DNA from: Methanobrevibacter sp.
GTDB lineage: Archaea > Methanobacteriota > Methanobacteria > Methanobacteriales > Methanobacteriaceae
DNA: 8,310 nucleotides
NCBI GenBank assembly: GCA_009777005.1
Contig: WRMT01000127.1
Span: 1-8,310 of the forward strand
Direction: 5' to 3'
Part shown: positions 1 to 6,555 of the stretch, in pieces
Position numbering within the stretch: position 1 is the stretch's first letter
Layout of the letters: each line of letters opens with the position of its first letter
Position numbers and translations under genes: made by a program
Notes under the pieces: model-generated
Told to the model about the DNA's origin: nothing
What the model saw: only the letters and a program-made list of their open reading frames with translations
Database searches by the model: none

Positions 1-89
1 TAGTCGCACACCAAATTTTTGGCACAAGAATTATCAATTTATATATAAATAACGAGAAAATTTAGTGCCAAAAATTAAGTTTCGTACTA
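1..89. repeat. Inverted repeat pair, possible MITE or hairpin
   Basis: Positions 14-25 (AATTTTTGGCAC) and 65-76 (GTGCCAAAAATT) are perfect 12-base inverted repeats around a 39-base AT-rich loop. Extending the comparison outward to 1-25 against 65-89, about 19 of 25 positions still match, and the outer ends share TAGT/ACTA. Long imperfect arms with a cleaner inner core resemble the terminal repeats of a small non-autonomous element, but a stem-loop downstream of the minus-strand gene ending at 170 is equally possible. The left end touches the window edge, so a target-site duplication cannot be tested. Confidence 0.5.
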
Positions 90-169
90 TATATAAACTA
101 AAATTAAAATGTTTAAAATTAAAAATTATTATTTTAATTTTTAAATAGGGAATAGTTAATATAATAGTG
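90..169. other. AT-rich 3' flank of the marker 8 gene
   Basis: Almost entirely A/T sequence between the inverted repeat and the stop codon of the minus-strand gene. Read on the minus strand it has several T-rich runs, which is where an archaeal U-tract terminator would lie, but no single run is distinctive. No ORF is seen. Confidence 0.4.
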
Positions 170-1000
170 TTAAATAAGTGGTTTTGGGCTTTTTGGGTCT
201 TTTTTCTGTGTTAAACCACCAATCTTTTCTATTCTTTTTTCTAAAAATTCTCTTCCTTTTTCTGTAGCTGCATAAATTGGTATTGATCCTCCTGCTTTCA
301 TAGTAGCTATTTCATCGCCTATTTCACGAATAGGCTTTGAAGCACATGCAGTTATAATATCACTGTAATCAAAAAAATATTTTGCTTCTTCTTCATCAGA
401 TCCTGTTGTATGGACAGCGAAAATATAAATAGCTATGTCTTTGTTATTTTTTTCAATTTCACGAATTAATTTTAATTTTTCGCTGCCAGATATTGTTACA
501 GCAATATTTTTATATCCTTGTTCAATAGCTAATTCAATTCCTTTTATTTGATCAATAGCTGCTGTTTCTGGATTTAAAATATTTTTTATTCCAATTTTTT
601 CGATTACTTCTGGTATTGGGCTTGTTTTAACTAAACCTGATACTCGACCTCCAGCTCCTTGAGCCATTTTACTTTCACTTACGATAATGGTTCCACAGCC
701 TTCACAAACCATAATCACACAATCAATTATATTTTCATCTAATAAGGTCGAAAGAATTTCAGAAACTCCAAATGATAAGAAATCATCCATGAATACTTGT
801 CTTGAAGGTGAACACATTCCAAAATCTTCTATTCTAAATTCCATATTTTCTTTTATTGATTTTTTATCAATTTTTTCTATTCCTCTATATTTATGGAAGA
901 GAGGACAGTATTCAATATTAGATTCTCCAACTTCTAGGACTTTCCCCTCCTTAATAATTATTTTAGCTTTTCCCATAGCTTCTATAATGTGTTCATCCAT
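170..1000 (-). CDS. Methanogenesis marker protein 8 (DUF2099 family)
   Basis: A 276-residue protein that I recognise from its N-terminal pattern (EYCPLFHKYRG near residue 31, then the GMCSPSR segment at 61-67) as methanogenesis marker protein 8, a family confined to methanogens and their methyl-coenzyme M reductase-bearing relatives. Its biochemical role is not established. Length fits the family. Cysteines sit at 32, 63, 94, 99, 102 and 219. The VCEGCG segment (98-103) holds a CxxC pair, and ITACASKPIRE (216-226) adds another cysteine, so metal or Fe-S binding is a reasonable guess. There is no signal peptide or membrane segment, so it is probably cytoplasmic. The start is supported by GGTGA at 1005-1009, four bases from ATG. 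It lies 86 bases downstream of cysK on the same strand; co-transcription is possible but the spacer could hold its own promoter. Confidence 0.86.
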   Translation of the reverse strand: MDEHIIEAMGKAKIIIKEGKVLEVGESNIEYCPLFHKYRGIEKIDKKSIKENMEFRIEDFGMCSPSRQVFMDDFLSFGVSEILSTLLDENIIDCVIMVCEGCGTIIVSESKMAQGAGGRVSGLVKTSPIPEVIEKIGIKNILNPETAAIDQIKGIELAIEQGYKNIAVTISGSEKLKLIREIEKNNKDIAIYIFAVHTTGSDEEEAKYFFDYSDIITACASKPIREIGDEIATMKAGGSIPIYAATEKGREFLEKRIEKIGGLTQKKDPKSPKPLI

Positions 1001-1070
1001 TAAATCACCATTAAAACATTACTTTCATTATAAATTTAAAAAATGATTAAATTTAGCTTAAATAATTAAA

Positions 1071-1079
1071 TATTATAAG
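1071..1079 (-). promoter_or_regulatory. Possible TATA box for the marker 8 gene
   Basis: On the minus strand this reads CTTATAATA, within the 86-base gap after cysK. It would place transcription start near 1048-1052 with a leader of about 50 bases. In DNA this AT-rich such matches arise easily by chance, so the gene may instead be read through from cysK. Confidence 0.25.
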
Positions 1080-1086
1080 TAGATAT

Positions 1087-2055
1087 TTACAAAACAGCAG
1101 AGTATTCTCTATAGAGGTCTTCAAAGATCCAATCCATTGAAAGATATCTTTCACCAGTATCAGGTAAAATAACCACTATATTTTTTCCTTTGTTCTCTTT
1201 TCTTTTAGCTACTTCTATCCCAGCGAATGTAGCTGCACCAGAAGAAACACCTACAAGAATCCCCTCTTTTTTAGCTAATTTCAACATAGTATTTCCAGCA
1301 TCTTTATCTTTAACTTGAATTATTTCATCAATTAAGTTGTCTTCATAAATATCTGGGACAAATCCTGCTCCAATACCTTGAATTTTATGAAATCCTGGAT
1401 TTCCTCCAGATAAAACTGGTGAAGCTATTGGTTCAACAGCTATAGCTTTAAGATCAGGATTTTTATCTTTTTCTTTTAATTTTTTAGCTAATCCTGTAAC
1501 AGTTCCTCCTGTACCAACACCAGACACTATAATATCCACATTTCCATTAGTATCTTTCCAAATTTCTTCAGCAGTTGTACTATAATGAGTTTCAACATTT
1601 TCTGGATTGGAAAACTGACGAACTGAAAAACTATTCTCTATTTCTTTTAACAGTTCATCTGCTTTAGCTATTGCTCCATTCATTCCTTCACTTCCAGGAG
1701 TTAATACAATTTCCGCCCCAAAAATAGCTAATAGCTTTCTTCTTTCCATGGACATGGTATCAGGCATAGTTAAAATAAGTCTATATCCTTTACTTGCAGC
1801 TACAAAAGCAAGACCAATTCCAGTATTTCCACTAGTTGGTTCAATCAAAACCGTGTCTTTATTAATTAAACCGTTTATTTCAGCATTGTTAACCATGCTT
1901 ACAGATATTCTGTCTTTTACACTGCTAAGAGGATTGAAAGATTCTAATTTAGCTATTAAAGTTCCGTTTAAATTTTTTTCTATTTTGTTCAATTTTAAAA
2001 GAGGAGTGTTTCCTACTAATTCTAATATGCTATTTGCAATTTTTCCATTTGACAT
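1087..2055 (-). CDS. cysK: Cysteine synthase A (O-acetylserine sulfhydrylase)
   Basis: A 322-residue, full-length member of the fold-type II PLP enzymes that exchange the acetyl group of O-acetyl-L-serine for sulfide to give L-cysteine and acetate in the cytoplasm. The PLP lysine is K47 in NPLSSVKDRIS. The substrate-binding asparagine loop TSGNTG is at 74-79, the phosphate-binding loop GVGTGGT at 179-185, SSGAA at 271-275 (its first serine contacts the PLP ring nitrogen in the family) and PDTGERYLS at 298-306. All are intact, so the enzyme should be active. O-phosphoserine or cystathionine-beta-synthase-like activity cannot be fully excluded by eye, but length and motifs fit CysK best. No serine acetyltransferase gene is in this window. 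An AAGGATG element at 2061-2067 precedes the ATG by five bases. It lies downstream of metY on the same strand, but the 790-base gap argues for a separate transcript. Confidence 0.95.
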   Translation of the reverse strand: MSNGKIANSILELVGNTPLLKLNKIEKNLNGTLIAKLESFNPLSSVKDRISVSMVNNAEINGLINKDTVLIEPTSGNTGIGLAFVAASKGYRLILTMPDTMSMERRKLLAIFGAEIVLTPGSEGMNGAIAKADELLKEIENSFSVRQFSNPENVETHYSTTAEEIWKDTNGNVDIIVSGVGTGGTVTGLAKKLKEKDKNPDLKAIAVEPIASPVLSGGNPGFHKIQGIGAGFVPDIYEDNLIDEIIQVKDKDAGNTMLKLAKKEGILVGVSSGAATFAGIEVAKRKENKGKNIVVILPDTGERYLSMDWIFEDLYREYSAVL

Positions 2056-2093
2056 TTTTTCATCCTTAATTGATGTTTTTTTGTGAGTACAAA

Positions 2094-2102
2094 TTTTATA
2101 TT
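2094..2102 (-). promoter_or_regulatory. Putative TATA box of cysK
   Basis: The minus strand reads AATATAAAA, centred about 43 bases before the cysK ATG and preceded by a purine-rich AAAAG stretch that could be the TFB recognition element. Transcription would begin near 2071, giving a leader of about 16 bases that still includes the ribosome binding site. A small imperfect palindrome, AACGACGTT (2109-2117), lies just upstream and could be an operator. Confidence 0.45.
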
Positions 2103-2349
2103 CTTTTAAACGACGTTCAAGTTAAGTCTTTGATTAAACAATAAGGAAAATTCAAATAGTAATTAATAGCTAATAATCAACTTATAAAAAATATTTTAAA
2201 GTAAAATCCCATGATTTTTTTAATTATTCATCAAATTTTCAAGAAATTCTTATTTTTAAAAAAATCATTAAATCCTATCTTTGGAAGATATTATTGTTTT
2301 TTAAATTTATTTTTATAATAATTTTATTTTTTAAATAAAGTTATTGAAA

Positions 2350-2498
2350 GATTAAATCTTATTATAATTATCTAAACTTAAAAATAAAAAGATAAAATCT
2401 TATAAAAACTATCAAAACTTAAAAATAAAAAGATAAAATCTTATAAAAACTATCAAAACTTAAAAATAAAAAGATAAAATCTTATAAAAACTATCTAA
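2350..2498. repeat. 41-bp tandem repeat array, three copies plus a decayed one
   Basis: Copies begin at 2376, 2417 and 2458, exactly 41 bases apart, and are virtually identical. The last departs only at its end, where TATCAAA becomes TATCTAA. Bases 2350-2375 match the last 26 bases of the unit with several changes, so they are an older partial copy. Each unit contains AAGAT-AAA-ATCTT, a small palindrome. There is no unique spacer between units, so this is not a CRISPR array. Near-identity in neutral-looking sequence suggests recent slippage, or selection as a binding-site cluster upstream of cysK. Confidence 0.9.
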
Positions 2499-2801
2499 AT
2501 GTGAAATAAGAGAAGATATCTTATTAAATTTAAATTAATAAATTTTTATCATCTTTTTTATAAAAATAAATAAAATATTATTTTTTATTATTAAAAAAAT
2601 CTAATTTAATTTACTTTAGAAATTTTAAAAGATTTATTTTTTAAAATCTGATATCGAAATTTTTATTTTTTATTTAATTATTTTTTCTTATTTGAAAAAA
2701 ATCAAGTAATTTACTAAGAATTAAAAAATTAAATTTAGAAAAAAACTCAAAATATCCTCATATATTCTTCAATTTTCCATGAAATCTAAGACTTTTATAT
2801 T

Positions 2802-2837
2802 ATTATATATTTAATAATTTATTATATATTTAATAAT
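2802..2837. repeat. 19-bp period direct repeat after metY
   Basis: A 17-base AT-only unit, beginning ATTATATATTTAA, occurs at 2802-2818 and again at 2821-2837, starting nine bases beyond the metY stop codon. On the metY transcript this gives two closely spaced A/U-rich segments that could take part in termination. It may also be simple low-complexity sequence. Confidence 0.5.
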
Positions 2838-2845
2838 CCATTATA

Positions 2846-4153
2846 TTAAATGTTAACAGCTTTATTTAATGCTTGATCAATATCAGCTATGATATCTTCA
2901 ACATTTTCAATACCGACTGACAATCTAATGAAATCAGGAGTCACTCCTGTAGCTATTTGCTCTTCAGTATTTAATTGAGAATGGGTAGTGGATGCAGGAT
3001 GTATAACTAATGATTTAGAGTCTCCAATATTAACTAATTGAGAAAATATTTCAACATTATTAATAAACTTTTTACCTTCTTCTAGTCCTCCTTTTATACC
3101 AAAACCTAACAGAGCACCATATCCTCCTTTAAGATATTTTTTCGCAAGTTTGTGAGAAGAATCAGTTTCAAGACCAGGATAACTTACCCATGAAACATGT
3201 TCATGATCTTCCAAGAATTTAGCTACTTCAAGAGCATTTTCACTATGTTGTTTCATTCTTAGAGATAAAGTTTCAGTACCTTGTAACAATAAAAATGCAT
3301 TAAATGGGCTTAAACTTGGTCCAACATCTCTAAGGAAATTTGCTCTTGCTCTAATAATATAAGCCAAGTTTCCAAAGGTTTCAGTATATACTAATCCATT
3401 GTAAGCAGGATCGGGAGTAGTAAATTCTGGAAATTTTCCGTTTGCCCAATCAAAATCACCACCAACAACAATTACTCCACCAAGACTGTTACCATGACCC
3501 CCAAGGAATTTAGTAGCTGAATCAACCACAATATCTGCACCATGTTCAATGGGTCTTACAAGCCCTACAGCAGAAGTATTATCAACTATCAAGGGAATAT
3601 CATGATCATGGGCTAATTTAGATAATTTTTTAAAATCAGGAACATCTAACTTAGGATTTCCCAAAGATTCAGCATATAAAGCTTTAGTTTTTGTATCAAT
3701 TCCATTTTCATATGCATTAATATCTTGAGAATCAACGAATTTCACACTTCTTCCAAAGTTAGGAAATGTATTGTTAAATAAGGAGTATGTACCTCCATAT
3801 AAATTGTTTCCAGATACAATATTTTCCCCTACACTTGATAAATTTAGTATAGCTGTTGTTATAGCTGCAGCTCCAGATGCAAAGACCAATCCTGCAATAC
3901 CTCCTTCAATAGCCGCAACTCTTTGTTCAAGTACATCATTTGTGGGATTTGTCAATCTAGTGTAAATTTGTCCAAATTCACGAAGAGCAAATAAATTTGC
4001 TGCATGTTCTGTATCTTTAAAGACATAAGAAGTTGTTTGATATATTGGAACTGCTCTTGCACCTGTTGTTGGGTCTGGTTCTTCTTGACCAGCGTGTAAT
4101 TCTAAGGTCCTATTTCCATATTGTTTTTCATTGTCATTATCACTATTCGTCAT
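2846..4153 (-). CDS. metY: O-acetylhomoserine sulfhydrylase (Cys/Met PLP family)
   Basis: A 435-residue fold-type I PLP enzyme of the Cys/Met metabolism family. MetY converts O-acetyl-L-homoserine and sulfide to L-homocysteine and acetate in the cytoplasm, supplying methionine synthesis. Diagnostic segments in order are AVPIYQTTSYVF (34-45), YTRLTNPT (64-71), the ring-stacking SGNNLYGGTY region (114-123), VDNT with D191 contacting the pyridine nitrogen, and SATKFLGGHG with the PLP lysine K215. A length near 430 and the GGVIVVGGDFDW insert after the lysine (225-236) fit MetY better than the shorter MetB/MetC or MetZ relatives, although substrate preference (O-acetyl versus O-succinyl homoserine) is inferred. 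The ATG is supported by AGGTG at 4159-4163, five bases upstream. It is first in a minus-strand series with cysK and divergent from the HTH regulator at 4660. Confidence 0.94.
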   Translation of the reverse strand: MTNSDNDNEKQYGNRTLELHAGQEEPDPTTGARAVPIYQTTSYVFKDTEHAANLFALREFGQIYTRLTNPTNDVLEQRVAAIEGGIAGLVFASGAAAITTAILNLSSVGENIVSGNNLYGGTYSLFNNTFPNFGRSVKFVDSQDINAYENGIDTKTKALYAESLGNPKLDVPDFKKLSKLAHDHDIPLIVDNTSAVGLVRPIEHGADIVVDSATKFLGGHGNSLGGVIVVGGDFDWANGKFPEFTTPDPAYNGLVYTETFGNLAYIIRARANFLRDVGPSLSPFNAFLLLQGTETLSLRMKQHSENALEVAKFLEDHEHVSWVSYPGLETDSSHKLAKKYLKGGYGALLGFGIKGGLEEGKKFINNVEIFSQLVNIGDSKSLVIHPASTTHSQLNTEEQIATGVTPDFIRLSVGIENVEDIIADIDQALNKAVNI

Positions 4154-4200
4154 TTATACACCTATAAACTATTTTTTTAACTTAAAATTAATAATTAAGC

Positions 4201-4252
4201 CAATAATTTTATACACAATAATTTTATAACTATTGATATATAATAACTATTG
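4201..4252 (-). promoter_or_regulatory. metY promoter region with paired repeats
   Basis: The plus-strand sequence CAATAATTTTATA occurs at 4201-4213 and 4216-4228 (period 15). On the minus strand each copy supplies a TATAAAATTATTG box, so either could be the metY TATA element, 50-75 bases before its start. ATAACTATTG also occurs twice, at 4226-4235 and 4243-4252 (period 17). CAATA at 4216 and TATTG at 4231 form a small inverted repeat over the distal box. Repeats phased over a TATA region are what a repressor operator would look like, but the A/T bias weakens the case. Confidence 0.4.
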
Positions 4253-4605
4253 TTATATTTTATTGCATATAAATGTTTTGATATTAATGTCAAAAATTAA
4301 CTTGTTGAATCTTTCAAATTTTAACAGCACTAGGTTTTAGAAAGTTTAAAATACCAGAGATTTTTTTTACATTAAAAATAATAAATTTTTATAGTTTAGA
4401 TTAACAAAGTTATAATAAAGGAAGATTAAAGATTTAACAAAGTTTAGAAAAACAAAGTTTTTAAAAATTAAAAAATCGGATATTCTAAAAATTTTAAAAA
4501 ATCAGAGGGTTTAAAATAACAAAAAACGAAGATTTTAAAAGTTTGAAAATTTTTTTATAAAATTTTTTAAATATTGATTTAAAAAAAAAAAAAGAAAAAA
4601 TATTT
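4253..4605. other. Gene-free part of the metY/regulator divergent spacer
   Basis: Low-complexity A-rich sequence without a plausible ORF or structured RNA. Segments resembling AGTTTAAAATA followed by a purine-rich GAGATTTT or GAAGATTTT recur loosely around 4340-4365 and 4505-4540, but are too degenerate to call a repeat family. A run of 13 A residues lies near 4580. Confidence 0.5.
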
Positions 4606-4610
4606 GTAAT

Positions 4611-4620
4611 AAATATAAAT
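4611..4620 (+). promoter_or_regulatory. Possible TATA box of the HTH regulator gene
   Basis: AAATATAAAT lies about 45 bases before the TTG start, downstream of an A-rich stretch. It would place transcription start near 4640-4645, leaving only a few bases before the ribosome binding site. The assignment rests on spacing and A/T sequence only. Confidence 0.35.
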
Positions 4621-4647
4621 AAAATAATATGTGTAATACCAAATTAT

Positions 4648-4655
4648 GGAAGTGA
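4648..4655 (+). promoter_or_regulatory. Ribosome binding site that fixes a TTG start
   Basis: GGAAGTGA differs at one base from the strong archaeal GGAGGTGA and sits four bases before TTG at 4660. The overlapping GTG at 4653 runs into a stop after three codons and the nearby ATG at 4671 is followed at once by TGA, so TTG is the only start that keeps the family N-terminus. Confidence 0.75.
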
Positions 4656-4659
4656 AAAA

Positions 4660-5127
4660 TTGAACCCACCATGTGAAATAGTTGTATGGTATGTAATTCC
4701 AGGAATTCGATCAGTTTTAGCTAAAAAACTTTTTGGTTTCGGAATGAAACAAAAAGAGATTTCCGCTATTTTAGATATAACTCAACCTGCTGTTTCTCAG
4801 TATATTAGTGATAAACGAGGAAATGAAGTAGGATTTAATGATGAAATTTTAGCTATGATTGATAATTTAGCTCATGATTTAAAAAATGGAAAATTGGAAA
4901 AAACAGATATCATAACACGAATATGTGAAATATGTAGAAAAACTAAAGCAGAAGATATTTTATGTATGTTACACAAAGCAAAAAATAAGGTGCCAGAAGG
5001 ATGTAAAGCATGTTTAGGTGGTGAAACCAGTTCTTGTGATGAACGTTCTCATAAAAAAGGTATTATTGCAGAAAGTTGTAAAGTTTGCTCAGATCCTTCA
5101 GAATACATAATGTTTTATGATATATAA
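4660..5127 (+). CDS. Cysteine-rich HTH transcriptional regulator (COG2522-like)
   Basis: A 155-residue cytoplasmic DNA-binding protein. The N-terminus (PPCEIVVWYVIPGIRSVLAK, residues 3-22) followed by a helix-turn-helix (about 27-52, QKEISAILDITQPAVSQYIS) is the pattern I associate with the archaeal COG2522 regulators, which also occur fused to ThiD/ThiN enzymes. The C-terminal half carries C89xxC92, C102xxH105, C115xxC118, C126 and C140xxC143, and with C5 there are nine cysteines. Such clustering suggests a zinc site or an Fe-S cluster, hence a possible redox, metal or sulfur sensor; this is inference. Translation begins at TTG, supported by a good Shine-Dalgarno sequence. It is divergent from metY and upstream of cysK, so control of cysteine/homocysteine synthesis is a testable guess. 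The downstream group II intron fragment starts about 75 bases after its stop and leaves the gene intact. Confidence 0.8.
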   Translation: MNPPCEIVVWYVIPGIRSVLAKKLFGFGMKQKEISAILDITQPAVSQYISDKRGNEVGFNDEILAMIDNLAHDLKNGKLEKTDIITRICEICRKTKAEDILCMLHKAKNKVPEGCKACLGGETSSCDERSHKKGIIAESCKVCSDPSEYIMFYDI

Positions 5128-5200
5128 ATAATCATTAATTATTTTTATCAAACTTTGATGACTTGCAAATTTATAGGTCATTATCTAATATTTTTCCTAA
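5128..5200. other. Junction between regulator gene and intron fragment
   Basis: AT-rich sequence with T runs just after the regulator stop, a plausible terminator position. None of the three forward frames shows the upstream reverse transcriptase motifs, and there is no intron 5' end (GUGYG-like) or domain I sequence. The intron homology therefore stops abruptly at about 5201-5204. Confidence 0.6.
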
Positions 5201-6145
5201 AAAATATTTGAAGGGGACTTTAAGTCATGTTTCGATACCCTTAAACACGATTTTATACTTAAAAGTATAAAAAGGTTTCCACTATATAATTTAGTTGAAA
5301 AATTCTTAAAAGCAGGATATATGGATAACAATGTACTTCATGAAAGTAATGAAGGAACTCCGCAAGGAAGTATTCTCTCACCATTGTTAGCTAATATTGC
5401 TCTTAATGGTATGGAAAAAACTTTAAAAATAAGTTATCATGAAAGAACAAAGAAAAACTATGTATTTTATGAAACTAAAGGTAATTATCGGATGGTTAGA
5501 TATGCTGATGACTTTGTGATCTTTGCTAAAACAAAAGATGACGTCGAAGCAATATACGATATTCTAAACCCTTATCTCGAAGAGAGAGGATTGGAACTAG
5601 CCGAAGAAAAAACTCATATTACTCATATTTGTGATGGTTTTGATTTTTTAGGATTTAATTTTAGAAGATACCCAACTTTTTATGGTTTCATACATCTGTG
5701 TAAACCATCAAAAGATAGTATCAAACAATTTAAATCTAAAGTTGCTGAAATATGCAGACACCATCATGGACATAGCGTTGACGAGTTGATTTATCGTTTA
5801 AATTTATTAATTCATGGAACTGCAAACTATTGGAAACCATCTTCAGCAAAAGCAGTATTTTCAGCTATGGATAGTCACATATGGAGAAAAATATATAAAT
5901 TTGTTAGAAGAATGCATCCCAATAAATCATGGACCGAGATAAAAGAAAAATACTTTCCTTTTTACTATGATGGCAGACATTATGGTAACTGGATTCTTAC
6001 AGGACACAAAGAATGGAATAACTTAATTAAAATGGTATGGACCCCTATAAAAAGACATATCATGATACAATTCAATAACAGCCCATATGATAAATCTAAA
6101 ACCGAATACTTTAAAAAACGAGAAATTTCTACTTGTTTCGGGTAA
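5201..6145 (+). pseudogene. 5'-truncated group II intron reverse transcriptase/maturase
   Basis: An open frame of 314 codons follows the TAA at 5198-5200. Retrovirus-like group II reverse transcriptase sequence begins at once: EGDFKSCFD (5210-5236) with the first catalytic Asp, then KFLKAGYM, GTPQGSILSPLLANIAL (from 5357), RYADDF (YADD at 5501-5512), and FDFLGFNFRRYP. The maturase X domain follows (LNLLIHGTANYW through HIWRKIYKFVRRMHP), then TPIKRH and SPYD. RT blocks 0-2 and the N-terminus, roughly the first 200 or more residues of a normal intron-encoded protein, are missing, and no HNH endonuclease follows; the protein ends nine bases before domain V. An ATG at 5321 has only a weak AGGA upstream, so a 274-residue product is possible but would lack the first catalytic Asp. 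There are no internal stops or frameshifts, which suggests a fairly recent insertion. It cannot be an active transposition protein as it stands. Confidence 0.92.
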
Positions 6146-6154
6146 AATATGCTT

Positions 6155-6188
6155 GAGCCACTTGTCATGAAAGTGACACGAACGGTTC
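6155..6188 (+). ncRNA. Group II intron domain V
   Basis: This is 34 bases, the canonical length. GAGCC pairs with GGTTC at the base and includes the catalytic AGC triad. The distal stem GTCAT/GTGAC is closed by a GAAA loop, with the two-base AC bulge at 6178-6179 on the 3' strand. Two neighbouring positions in the lower stem are A opposite C and C opposite A, where the canonical element has G-C and U-A, so the helix is weakened. Confidence 0.93.
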
Positions 6189-6191
6189 TTA

Positions 6192-6226
6192 GGAGAGTTC
6201 AAGAGGGAAACCTCTTGTTCTTATCC
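6192..6226 (+). ncRNA. Group II intron domain VI with branch-point A
   Basis: GGA (6192-6194) pairs with TCC (6224-6226), and GAG (6195-6197) pairs with CTT (6220-6222), leaving A6223 unpaired between them as the branch point. After a TT/TT internal loop comes a perfect seven-pair stem CAAGAGG/CCTCTTG with a GAAA loop. The 3' splice site would be six to eight bases after A6223. Confidence 0.9.
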
Positions 6227-6231
6227 GACAC

Positions 6232-6555
6232 ATAATTATAATTATTCTTTAAAAATATTTTTTAAACTTTATTTTTCTATTCTCTTTTTAAAATCAATTA
6301 AAGAAGTAATTAGCTAATGCTATCAAAAAACAACTAGCTACTGAATTTTTCAAAAATATTACAAAAAACAAAAATTAATAAACCACTATTCAGAAAAAAT
6401 GAAAAAATCAAGGACTCAGAAATATTTTAACATAAAACTGTATTAAATGGGAGTCCTCTTTCTTTAGTTACATGTATTCCATAAGTAGTTCTGCTTTTAA
6501 TAAATAATCAATCATCTCCTATTTTTTTCATTTAATGATTTACTTTTTATTAATT
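6232..6555. other. Gene-free stretch after the intron fragment
   Basis: AT-rich with no intact ORF. On the minus strand a short run from the ATG near 6532 reads MKKIGDD, a stop, then LFIKSRTTYGIHVTKERG and a few more codons before another stop. It looks more protein-like than its surroundings and could be a gene relic, but I do not recognise a family. An AATTAGCTAAT palindrome lies near 6308-6318. Confidence 0.4.

Larger units (their letters stand above)
2103..2845. other. Gene-free metY-cysK spacer
   Basis: Extremely AT-rich, with stops in every frame and no plausible protein. Apart from the 41-bp repeat array and a short 19-bp repeat near its right end, it contains scattered AAGAT/ATCTT palindromes, for example a perfect AAGATATCTT near 2513-2522 just past the array. 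I see no tRNA or GC-rich structured RNA. Confidence 0.6.
5201..6231 (+). mobile_element. 5'-truncated group II intron (retroelement copy)
   Basis: The element comprises the 3' part of the intron-encoded protein, a domain V and a domain VI. Domains I-III and the 5' half of domain IV with the ORF start are absent, so the element can neither splice nor move on its own. The 3' end is at AC, 6229 or 6231, set by the distance from the bulged branch-point A. Target-primed reverse transcription starts at the intron 3' end, so loss of the 5' side with an intact 3' end is the expected signature of incomplete cDNA synthesis. A later deletion from the 5' side would look the same. It lies between two genes on the regulator's strand. 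No clear target-site duplication is visible; the A/T-rich flanks share only short chance-level matches. Confidence 0.9.

Noticed and set aside
687..1046. Plus-strand 119-codon frame opposite the marker 8 gene
   Set aside because: It is a shadow of the well-supported minus-strand gene, with low-complexity composition and no family resemblance.
1748..2086. Plus-strand 112-codon frame opposite cysK
   Set aside because: It lies antisense to conserved cysK motifs and shows no independent domain or ribosome site.
2350..2498. CRISPR-like array
   Set aside because: Units abut directly in a 41-bp period with no unique spacers, and no cas genes are present.
3771..3965. Plus-strand 64-codon frame opposite metY
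   Set aside because: Antisense shadow of conserved MetY sequence.
5980..6168. Minus-strand 62-codon frame over the intron 3' end
   Set aside because: It overlaps the maturase C-terminus and domain V on the other strand, with no recognisable protein features.
6440..6535. Gene relic on the minus strand (TTYGIHVTKERG segment)
   Set aside because: It is interrupted by stops and I could not link it to any family, so it is described in the spacer entry and not called a pseudogene.
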